Shown here in pieces: positions 47,290 to 55,171 of a stretch of DNA of 64,000 bases. Numbering within the stretch: the stretch's first letter is position 1; each line of letters begins with the position of its first letter. Below the pieces are notes generated by a model. That model saw only the letters and a program-made list of their open reading frames with translations, was not told the DNA's origin and did no database searches. Source of the DNA: Clostridiales bacterium (GTDB taxonomy: Bacteria > Bacillota > DSM-16504 > Desulfitibacterales > JAICDB01); the NCBI GenBank assembly GCA_020063565.1, contig JAICDB010000003.1, positions 98,282 through 162,281 of the forward strand, read 5' to 3'. A program made the translations under genes and the position numbers.

Positions 47290-47882
47290 TCTCTGTAAAT
47301 AATTTAAGTGTAACAAGAGGCGAAGATAAGGTGCTTTCAGATATAAGCTTTGATCTTTATCCGGGAGAAATTGCTGCTGTCATGGGTGATAATGGTGGTG
47401 GAAAGGGTCTCATTTTCCAGAACCCTAATCACCACATTTTTGAAACTAGCGTTATGAAAGAAGCGCTGCTGGCCTGCAGTATTCTCAGGAAAGATGATTA
47501 TTCAGTTGCTGAACTAGAAAAATTGTTGTGTGAGTTTGGACTTTTACCGTATAAAGAAAAAATACCCCAAACCTTAAGCATGGGTGAAAAAAAACGACTA
47601 ACCATGGTTTCCGTTCTTGCCTGTAAGCCGGATATACTCCTTTTAGATGAACCCCTTGCAGGACAGGATTTGGAAAATGTTAAGTTACTCTTTAAAAAGC
47701 TTAGAGGTTATTGTGGAACGAAAAAATCTGCTATTATTTCCTGCCATAATCCGGAGAAAGCATTTAAATATTGCGACAGAATTCTTTTCCTGGATAAAGG
47801 AAAGTTAATGTTTGATGCTCCTCCCGATAGGGCAAAGGCACTTTTACTAAAATTGGGGCGCAGTGAATACCTCCCACCCTAA
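47290..47882 (+). pseudogene. ECF/cobalt-type ABC transporter ATPase remnant with internal deletion
   Basis: The ABC ATPase core is recognisable: SVNNLSVTRGEDKVLSDISF, Walker A remnant MGDNGGGK, Q-loop IFQNPNHHIF, signature LSMGEKKRL, Walker B DILLLDEPLAGQD and switch His in IISCHN. The Walker A lacks its Ser/Thr and runs straight into the Q-loop, so about 45-50 residues between them were deleted in frame. No start codon with ribosome site is seen for the complete N-terminus. The product cannot bind ATP normally. It belongs to the decayed transporter operon. Confidence 0.75.
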
Positions 47883-47905
47883 AAATGAAAATGTAAATAA
47901 GGGAG

Positions 47906-48150
47906 ATGCCTTTAATGAAAAACACCAGCAGTATTTATTCAATGACGAATTTAGAGCAGGAACTGCCCGGAATAAAATATGTGCCGGGATCATCAGCTGT
48001 CCATTGCATTCATCCGCTGGCTAAACTGGCGATATTAATATTTTTTAGTATAACTGTTTTTACAACCACTAATCCTCTAGCCGGATTAATTCTTGCAACC
48101 TTACTTTTTACTGCTTACCATTTTGGAGGCCTTGGGGTATCCTTTTTTTC
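47906..48150 (+). pseudogene. ECF transporter T component (EcfT/CbiQ-like) N-terminal remnant
   Basis: The segment IKYVPGSSAVHCIHPLAKLA plus two hydrophobic helices matches the N-terminus of CbiQ/EcfT transmembrane components (which begin with HPLaKl). After about GLGVSFF the frame runs into unrelated sequence that is the reverse strand of another gene, so most of the protein is gone. The reading frame as a whole extends to 48295 only by chance. Confidence 0.6.
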
Positions 48151-48407
48151 ACATAACAATACCTTTTCCCGGGTGAACATGGGGTCGGTATCAAGAATGG
48201 AAGCGCAAATTTGCCCAATATCCATGGCTGGTTCCCCAATTGTTGATTCTTCAAAATCTATACCATATAGAAGATGGCTCTTAACTGTACAGTAATTATC
48301 AACAAAGATAAAATTTTTTAGAATGGAATCCCCTTTTATGATACACTTCCAAATTTTTTATTTATCTTAAAACCGAGTTTATTAATAAATTTTTGTGTAT
48401 TTTCCAT
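48150..48407 (-). pseudogene. Kinase/phosphotransferase-like gene remnant
   Basis: On the - strand, ATG at 48407 follows TAGGAGA and encodes MENTQKFINKLGFKINKKFG before a stop. After a shift the reading continues FIFVDNYCTVKSHLLYGIDF and EESTIGEPAMDIGQICASIL, then DTDPMFT. The YGIDFEE...GEPAMDIG pattern resembles the metal-binding DFG-like end of aminoglycoside-phosphotransferase-type kinases. The catalytic loop region is missing. The gene is cut at the junction with the EcfT remnant. Confidence 0.5.
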
Positions 48408-48629
48408 TTTTATCTCCTAAAATTTTTGATGGTATGGATATATATTATAAAACTTATGCGATAGGGATGGAATAATTTAGTTAATTTTGAAGGGTTTTCA
48501 TATTCTACAGAGAAAGTCTATTTGATAGACGTTATTAAGAGATGAGAAGTATACGCGGCCAACGAGAAGAGACCTTCAGGATAGTGTGGACAGGCTGGCG
48601 TGGGAGTAAGGTGGACTGTTTGAAAAGAA
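48408..48629. other. Spacer without recognisable gene
   Basis: No supported coding frame or RNA motif was seen. It contains only the ribosome site of the - strand remnant at its left edge and scattered AT-rich sequence. Confidence 0.5.
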
Positions 48630-48906
48630 ATGGTTATCACAGGAAATGAACATGTAGTAGTTGTGGGCCATTTTAATAATATGGGCTACTTTAAAAGAAA
48701 TTTTATAATTCGAGCTTTAGATTATATTAGTGCATTGTTTTTCGCAAATATCTTATACTCGATATTTTTCATTGTTGGTAGTGTCTTTTATGGACAACTT
48801 ATAGAGTTTTATTATTTTAAGGATACTGACAATGGAGTTGGCATTTTTATTCCTTAATTTTAGGTTTCGCATTATTCGATTTCATTGTAAAAAAACAGGA
48901 TGTATA
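48630..48906 (+). pseudogene. RDD-like small membrane protein, frameshifted
   Basis: A frame from ATG 48630 encodes MVITGNEHVVVVGHFNNMGY then KRNFIIRALDYISALFFANI, with the Arg and Asp spacing of RDD membrane proteins and two hydrophobic stretches. It stops at 48857, but after one frame shift near 48855 the sequence continues LILGFALFDFIVKKQDV to a stop at 48904. A single indel would restore about 90 residues. RDD assignment is tentative. Confidence 0.4.
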
Positions 48907-49138
48907 AGAAATGTTATCTAACTGGAGTTTCGTAACGACGTCCCAACTAAAAAGAAATTAAGTCTAGTTAATGTGCAAAGCAAAATAATACCATTGAATT
49001 GAAGTCTGAAGACTGTTTACTAAAACTGCCTGTTAAATAGATGAAAATATTTAAGACTACCCCCTATTTGTACCGTAACCAGTTAAAAATCGCTCGTGTA
49101 TATATATTATATAGTTGCGGATAAAAGGGGGTTTTTTA
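48907..49138. other. Spacer before the TPR gene
   Basis: No gene was recognised. AAAGGGGG at the right end is the ribosome site of the next gene. A TATATATTATATAG stretch lies near 49100 but without a matching -35 box. Confidence 0.5.
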
Positions 49139-50454
49139 ATGTCTAATTTATATGTTTGGTTTCCCAACGGAAAGGAAAGGAGAGACTTTGTTAAAGAACT
49201 TTTAGAGATAGGACCGATTGTACCAAAAAGTGAAAGTCTTAAAGCTTTAAAAGAAACGGAAAAGCTTAAAAAGGATTTAATACTGTATTTAGATATGCTG
49301 GATGAAGGAAAAACAAAAAGTCCATATTATGAGCTGCATAAATTGTTTTATATGGGAATTATTCCGGATGTTAAACAGAAATTAAAACCGTGGGCGGAAT
49401 TGGAGGTTTTTAAAAAGGGATTTAGACGAATTTACACGCAGAAATCATACTTTTTCCGCTCCGGCTACTGGCTGATACTTCAATTTAGAGAAAACAAGGC
49501 AGGTAGAGAAAAACGCCAATGGGTATTAGAAAGAATACCAAAAGCAAGATTGGGGCTGAATGTGCCTATTCCCATGGAGGTGATTTGTAAGCAAAAATTA
49601 GATTGGGTAAGAAAGGTACTTAAAAATGTCACTATAGAACAGCCGTATAAATCAAAGGACTTAGGAAAGGCTTTAAAGTATTTGAATCGAGTTAAAGAAT
49701 ATGCACCACAGTTATTCAAAGGTGAAAATGTTTATCTCTGGGAACAACTTGGATGGGCTTATAATGCGTGGGGTGATATTGAAAAAGCTGAATACTGTTT
49801 AAGAACCCAGGCGAGTTTTCAACCCGGATGCAATGACGCTTTTTTAAACTTAGGTGTATTTTTTGCTGAAAGGGGACTGTGGAAGAAAGCAATTGCTGCT
49901 TACGTGGAAGGATTAAAGGTTAACCCAAAAGATGAATTTATTTATTTTAATCTTGCTGCACTTTATCGAGATGAAGGAAAAAGGGATTATGCCTTAAAAA
50001 TGCTGAACAACGCAATTATAGAAAATCCGCAGCGGGGTCTGAATTATAAATTAAAAGGTGATATTCATCATGACGCGGGAGAGTACGAAGCAGCTCTCAG
50101 TAATTATAAAAAAGCTGTAGAACTGTTAGATGACGGTTGGGAAAGTATTAAGATTGAATGTTATTAAAAATGGCATCAATTTACAAAAAGTCAAATGAAT
50201 TTCAAATGGCTGCCAATGTTCTTGAAACTGCTTATAACATTGAAAATAGCAATACTCAGGTGCTAATTCAACTGGCTTTACTCTATGCTAAAAATCTTAA
50301 TCAATGGAAAAAAGCAAAAAAATATGCTGAACAGGCTTTAGACTTTGACCCTTATTGTTCTAAAGCTTGTTTTATTCTTGCAGAATATTATGAGCTTATT
50401 GGAGAAATTGAAAAAACAAAATGGTATTTAAAAAGAGGAAAAAGGATGAACTGA
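49139..50454 (+). pseudogene. TPR-repeat protein split by a frameshift
   Basis: The first frame (49139-50167, 342 residues) has a non-repeat N-terminal half starting MSNLYVWFPNGKERRDFVKE and then TPR units (AWGDIEKAEYCLRTQASFQP, LNLGVFFAERGLWKKAIAAY). It stops at 50165 in the middle of the TPR array. The next frame (50158-50454, 98 residues) continues with TPR units (MASIYKKSNEFQMAANVLET) without a plausible ribosome site and with a stop codon immediately upstream. A one-base indel near 50155 explains both. Function unknown; a protein scaffold is the usual role of TPR arrays. Translational coupling of two proteins at the 10-base overlap is a less likely alternative. Confidence 0.65.
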
Positions 50455-50483
50455 TCTGTGGAAAATAAGCTGTGAGCATTCGA

Positions 50484-50645
50484 CCAAATTCGACATATTC
50501 ACCAAAGGAAGTAATGATACTTTTAGAGTATATGTTATTAATGACAGAGGAAATTGGGAGTTTTTTTTATTTTCAGACAAAAAAGTGGTTTGAAATGAAT
50601 AAAAAAATAATTTTAGAAGCTGCAAAAATAGGGAATTGCACTTGA
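50484..50645 (+). pseudogene. Short unidentified coding remnant
   Basis: The + strand reads FDIFTKGSNDTFRVYVINDR and GNWEFFLFSDKKVV before a stop, and KKIILEAAKIGNCT in another frame. The composition looks coding, but no start or family was recognised. It is probably part of the same decay zone. Confidence 0.3.
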
Positions 50646-50677
50646 AACAGACCTGTAAAAGAAAGGAGAGAAAGTTA

Positions 50678-51128
50678 ATGACCAAAAAGCCAATGACAAC
50701 AGCGGAGGAAGTTCGAGAAATGCTAATAGAAGAATAGATGGAGGACGATGGCTTAACGCGGGAAGAAGCCGAAAAGATAGTGGACGCTTTTATGTAGCGG
50801 AACATGCTGTTAAAGCGCATTCTATTGCTGGGTAAACCGTTTATGAGGTTAACAACCCCAAGCTATTTAGGGACGCTATTGTCGAAACTAAAAAGAACAG
50901 GGGTATTTGTGGACGCATATGACGACTACAGCAAGGTTAAAAGCTGTTTTTACTGCCTGACGGAAGTGCTGGGGTGGTGGTGAAAAAAGACGGGGATAAT
51001 GTTTCCGTTTTTAAAAATCCAAGGACGGCGCCGAAAATAGAAGCAAAATTGTTAGAGATGCAGTGAAAAGAAGTAAGGAAGGTATTAACTTTGTCCACCT
51101 TGAGGACGTAATTCTTAAAGAACTTTAG
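50678..51128 (+). pseudogene. Shattered gene of unknown function (stops and frameshifts)
   Basis: ATG 50678 with a GAAAGGAGAG site encodes MTKKPMTTAEEVREMLIEE, then TAG at 50735, MEDDGLTREEAEKIVDAFM, then TAG at 50795. Beyond that, coding-like text continues in shifting frames: VNNPKLFRDAIVETKKNRG, VFVDAYDDYSK, LFLLPDGSAGVVVKKDGDNV then SVFKNPRTAPKIEAKLLEMQ, and RDAVKRSKEGINFVHLEDVI to a stop at 51126. At least two stops and three shifts would have to be repaired. I do not recognise the family. Confidence 0.55.
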
Positions 51129-51156
51129 TAAATCCATATTTAAGGAGTTATACTAT

Positions 51157-51990
51157 ATGACTATTGCTGAAATCAATGGAAAGTTAAATCCACAAAGTCC
51201 TAGTGTTTTAAATTCTGAAGACATTTTAACCTCAGATTTTTTTGGAACAATAAAATACCTGAAACCAGAGAAACTTTTAATCCCTTTTTTGAAGCGCTCA
51301 ATAAATGTATCAAATGAAAAAATTGCAATTAATAAAATAACAGATTTTAAAATATATTTCTGGCCTAAATTTTTTCAAAATAGGGAACCAGACATTGTTT
51401 TAGTTTTGAATAGAGAAGAAGTAATTACAGTGATAATGGTAGAATGTAAACTTTATGCCGGGAAATCAAATATAGATATTAAAGATCCTAATTTAGAATT
51501 TACAGGAGATCAACTTGCTGATCAATTTCTTCTATTAAGAAATAAAGAGTTAATAAAAAAAGAATTTAATATTTCTTCTGATTATGAATGGTTTAACTTG
51601 TATATAACTGCTAACGCTAATTTTCCAATGGAAGATATTGAAGAATCTATACAAAAATTAAAAAATAAGGGGTTTAATGAAGATTGTTGCAGATCTAAAT
51701 TTTATTGGAACAACTGGCAAAACGGGTATGAAACGGTTTTAGAAATACTGAATAAATTGAATGATAAAAAAAACGTAGAATATTTGCTTCTTGATGATTT
51801 AAAAAGTTTGCTAGAAAAAAAGCGGTTATTTTACTATAGAGGTTTTAAAAATTATAAACTGCAGAGAAAAGAAATTTTTAAGCAGAATAAAATCTTTTGG
51901 ATGATTGATTGGTGGAATTATAATAAGCCAAATATTAAACATGATGCAAAAAATATCATGTGGGAAGAGCATAAGGAGGAGGTTAAATGA
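51157..51990 (+). CDS. PD-(D/E)XK-like nuclease domain protein of unknown system
   Basis: This 277-residue protein has the core pattern of a PD-(D/E)XK nuclease: PDIVLVLNREEVITVIMVEC followed by K, that is, an Asp, a hydrophobic strand and E-C-K (about residues 77-98), plus a downstream Gln-rich helix (GDQLADQF). The N-terminal DILTSDFFGTIKYLKPEKLL resembles restriction-like or defence nucleases. An AAGGAG site precedes the ATG. It overlaps the next gene by four bases (ATGA). It is intact although its neighbourhood is decayed. The nuclease call rests on motif spacing only. Confidence 0.6.
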   Translation: MTIAEINGKLNPQSPSVLNSEDILTSDFFGTIKYLKPEKLLIPFLKRSINVSNEKIAINKITDFKIYFWPKFFQNREPDIVLVLNREEVITVIMVECKLYAGKSNIDIKDPNLEFTGDQLADQFLLLRNKELIKKEFNISSDYEWFNLYITANANFPMEDIEESIQKLKNKGFNEDCCRSKFYWNNWQNGYETVLEILNKLNDKKNVEYLLLDDLKSLLEKKRLFYYRGFKNYKLQRKEIFKQNKIFWMIDWWNYNKPNIKHDAKNIMWEEHKEEVK

Positions 51991-52616
51991 TTGTTACTGG
52001 TCAAGATATCGCTGAGTGTATAGAGTTTATGAAAAAAGTATATTCTGAAAGTGCCGAGCTGATAAAAACTGTTGAGGAAAGTTTTAAAGTAAAAAAGTGG
52101 TATCATCCAACAAATTCTACAACTGTCTATAAGGATAGTTCAGCATCTTTAAATAATCCAGGGGCATGGATGCCTAAGTATCTTTTCAGATATTTTACCA
52201 AAAAGAAAAAAAGTTATGACGAGGTTTTAGGAATAACTATTACATATGATTGGGACTTTCATGAACTAAATTTTGAAGAGCCTATGATTTGCTGCTCTAG
52301 AATAAAACTTAATGAAAAGATTAAGGATTGTAATGCAGCGTGGTTTGTTCTGGGCGGGTTTAGAAAGTATTGTGAAAAAATCACTTACTTTTCATCGAAT
52401 TTATATAGTGATTCAGTTATAAGAAGTGAGTGCGTATGGAATGACCCTTATATTGAAAACGGGGTGGCATCAGGTTTTTATTTACCGCTTGTATCCGTTA
52501 AGAATTCAAAAGACGTAGATAACTATATTATTGAACCTCTTTTAAAATTATCTGAAGGCAGTCTAGATGAAGCTCAGAAATTAATTAAAGAAAAAGCAAT
52601 AAATTTGATAGTTTAA
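51987..52616 (+). CDS. Protein of unknown function, partner of the nuclease-like gene
   Basis: This 209-residue protein shows no motif that I recognise. It has no membrane helix or signal peptide and is rich in aromatic and charged residues (WYHPTNSTTVYKDSS, YDWDFHELNFEEPMICC). AAGGAGG lies just before its ATG, and the four-base overlap with the nuclease-like gene implies a two-gene operon. It could be a specificity, inhibitor or sensor subunit; nothing in the sequence decides this. Confidence 0.6.
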   Translation: MIVTGQDIAECIEFMKKVYSESAELIKTVEESFKVKKWYHPTNSTTVYKDSSASLNNPGAWMPKYLFRYFTKKKKSYDEVLGITITYDWDFHELNFEEPMICCSRIKLNEKIKDCNAAWFVLGGFRKYCEKITYFSSNLYSDSVIRSECVWNDPYIENGVASGFYLPLVSVKNSKDVDNYIIEPLLKLSEGSLDEAQKLIKEKAINLIV

Positions 52617-53111
52617 CGTATCGATTTCTGCTTACGAAAGAAGTTATATTTTTACACTCTTCTGGATAAAGCGACTGCTTTGGCAGAGGATCTTCGACAA
52701 CTGACATTTTCTGTTAAAAGAAAAGCAGTATTAAAAAGACTAACAATATCAATGTTTTAAATATTAAAAAAATGAAAAAGAAATATAGAAAAATTCTAAT
52801 TACACGGATAAAATTATCAGCGAATGAAATGAATTAGAAGAGGTGCTTAATTTTATTTTGAATATGTTATTTTTAATATAGTACAGAAATAATTATTGGC
52901 ATATTATAGCAAATATGATATTTTTATACCACTAAGATTTGTACTAAGTAAAAAATAACGAGAGATGAGCATAATTGGGTAATTCTTTAAGGTAAGAAAG
53001 GAAATACTGGTTGCTTACAAGATTTAATAAAAAAAAATTAAATAAAATTAAAAATTATGCAGATCAGGACCTAAAAAAGGGCATACGAACCCCAAGGTAA
53101 GCCAGTATTTT
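52617..53111. other. AT-rich spacer with minor remnants
   Basis: No intact gene. The + strand reads LLDKATALAEDLRQLTFSVK then RKAVLKRLTISMF to a stop near 52760, a possible gene end of unknown kind. At the right end, aaatactgg...cttac (53002-53017) and gtaagccagtattt (about 53097-53110) form an imperfect inverted repeat just outside the transposase remnant, possibly an IS end. Confidence 0.4.
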
Positions 53112-54194
53112 TTAAAAAGGTAATCTTTTATAACTAGGGGCTGCTTTGAAACCTACGGGAGATTTAGATTTATAGGCTTGATTGTCCTTGATAGCTGCAA
53201 TTGCAAGAGTTAACAAGCAAATATGTCCTATAGTATTTAGGTTAGTTATTGAAGCCATGTTTCTAGCAGATGCCTTTTCCAAATTAAGGTTTTTCCAGCG
53301 AGAGTTGTATCTTTCCGATTCAGTTCTTAGAGTATAAATTTGCTTAAAAAAGATAGATTCTCGGTTAATGGAAGAGCGATAATCATCAGTAATAGTTATG
53401 TACTTAGTACAACCGCGATATTTCTTGCCATTAAAGTAATTAGGATGCTTACAGGGACATAAACTATCATCTTTTGAGTTCTTGAAAGGACATGAATACT
53501 TTTGCTTGGTTCGATTTTTAAGATATTGCTTGCCATCTTTATGCATTGCTAATCCAGCCTCGCACAGAACACGTCCATCTGGTAGGGTGTCATGTTCTTT
53601 AGAATTTCTAGTATTCAGGGGTATAAAAGCATGGCCATTAAGCTCATGGTGGATATAGTTATGAATAGCCTTTGTATCGTAGCCTTTATCAGCAATGAAA
53701 TAAGTTTCCTCTAAAGAAAACCATTCATTGGTTTTACTAAGAATATCAATAGCTACAGATGAATCTGCAACATCAGCAGTAGTAGTAATTTCAGCTATAG
53801 GCAAACCAGAAACAGCATCGGTAAGAACATGATTTTTATATCCCCAGTAAAATTCATACTTTTTGTTGTTATGGGCATTGCTGGCAGTATGAACACCTAA
53901 TTTACAATCCTTATCAGATTTAGGAGGATTTGATTTACTAAATCTATTTTTAGCAAAAGACTTGGTATTGTTTAATTTGGTATTAGCATGGACAGGAGTT
54001 TAATCTAACGATACAAATGAACTATCAATAAACCCTAATTCCTTTAAGGTATTAACTTGATTTTTCATAATGTCAGCTAGTAAATCATGATTCAAGTCTT
54101 TGATGAATCTTTCAAAAGTCCAGTAAGAAGGTAGGGGTTTGGAGATGTCGAAACCGGGCTGACCCCCTAATTTTGGACAATAAGCCTTAAATCC
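53112..54194 (-). pseudogene. DDE transposase (IS4/IS1182-like), interrupted by an in-frame stop
   Basis: On the - strand a transposase frame runs from about 54194 to 53112. The upstream part reads GFKAYCPKLGGQPGFDISKP, FERFIKDLNHDLLADIMKNQ and LGFIDSSFVSLD. An in-frame TAA at 54002-54000 follows, then TPVHANTKLNNTKSFAKNRF and the open C-terminal part with FIADKGYDTKAIHNYI and RTESERYNSRWKNL. The catalytic DDE region is recognisable (D after SLD region, DKGYD, E in the ESERY helix). No start codon remains upstream of 54194, so the N-terminus is truncated too. Family placement is approximate. Confidence 0.75.
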
Positions 54195-54217
54195 TCATGT
54201 ATTCATAGAATTTCGTT

Positions 54218-54345
54218 GTCGTTCATTGCTCGGGCATTTTAGCCAAATTCGTCCATTCCGTCAAGGGTGAAGGCTGTTGCCCTCTCTATGCTCGTCCTTG
54301 ACTCCATTCCTGAATTTGGCTGTGAAGTAGTTAGCAATGAACGAC
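54218..54345. repeat. Nested fold-back (inverted-repeat) element
   Basis: Three perfect nested arms pair symmetrically: 13 bp (gtcgttcattgct 54218-54230, agcaatgaacgac 54333-54345), 10 bp (agccaaattc 54241-54250, gaatttggct 54312-54321) and 7 bp (gtcaagg 54260-54266, ccttgac 54296-54302). Internal loops are nearly symmetrical (10/11 and 9/9 bases) and the tip is a 29-base loop. It lies exactly between two transposase remnants. It may be a MITE, an IS end or a structured RNA; the ~63-residue - strand ORF across it is probably not real. Confidence 0.65.
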
Positions 54346-54457
54346 GGAAAATTATACTGTGACTTCCCTGGTAATGACTCTCTCCAATAAGTGCTTTCGG
54401 TAAAAATCATCGGGTGCCATGTACCGTATGCTTGAATGTATACGTTTCTCATTATAG

Positions 54458-54874
54458 AATTTAATTCCTGAAATTGAAGTAGAAACTTACTGGACTTCCC
54501 TGCCGGATCCGGCCTATAAAGTTATTGAGCTGTACCACGAGCACGGAACCAGCGAGCAGTTTCACAGTGAAATTAAGACTGATATGGACTTAGAGAGATT
54601 ACCGTCAGGAAAATTTACGACAAATAATTTAATCTTGCATTTGGGCATTATGGCCTACAACATTTTGCGCTTGATTGGCCAGGAGAGTATTAAAAAGCCT
54701 GATGCACCCCTTAAGAAAAAAGTTCAACGAAGGCGAATTCGTACTGTTATTCAAAACCTGATAACCTTAGCATCTAGATTAATTTATCATGCGAGAAGGT
54801 ATAAGCTGGGCTTTAGTCGATATTCACGCTGGTTTGTAACTTTTAAGCGAATTTATTGTGCTTTTGCTACCTGA
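54458..54874 (+). pseudogene. IS1380-family transposase, C-terminal remnant
   Basis: An open frame without N-terminal start encodes the last ~138 residues of an IS1380-type transposase: YHEHGTSEQFHSEIKTDMDL, ERLPSGKFTTNNLILHLGIM and AYNILRLIGQES are characteristic. The catalytic N-terminal two thirds are missing; the frame is closed by TAG at 54455. It is on the opposite strand to the neighbouring DDE transposase remnant and of a different family. Confidence 0.8.
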
Positions 54875-55171
54875 AGAAACGATGAATATTGAAATTTGTT
54901 CATAATCAAAGATAACGGGTTGCTAAAAAACCTTTTTTGAAAAAGGTCTAGTTTGCTGTTGCCTAAAATCAAGCGCATCTTAGCATTTTTTAGTCAGTTG
55001 TTTTTTTAGACCTCATATAATCTTAAATCTCTTCACTTTTCAAAAAATGACAACTATTTGAGGCTTAAAAATCAGATTCTATAACGATTGCTATCGATTT
55101 CACTGATTCAGGTGGAAATTAAATACCTGTTTCAGGCACCAGGGTGATACACTTTTTCATAGCCACACTGG
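54875..55171. other. Spacer between IS remnant and the helicase module
   Basis: No gene was recognised. A short hairpin (cctttttt/gaaaaagg near 54931-54947) could end IS transcription. No clear promoter for the downstream module was found, so its expression signal may have been lost or be non-canonical. Confidence 0.5.

Noticed and set aside
54261..54452. 63-residue - strand ORF
   Set aside because: It runs across the fold-back element and has no coding features.
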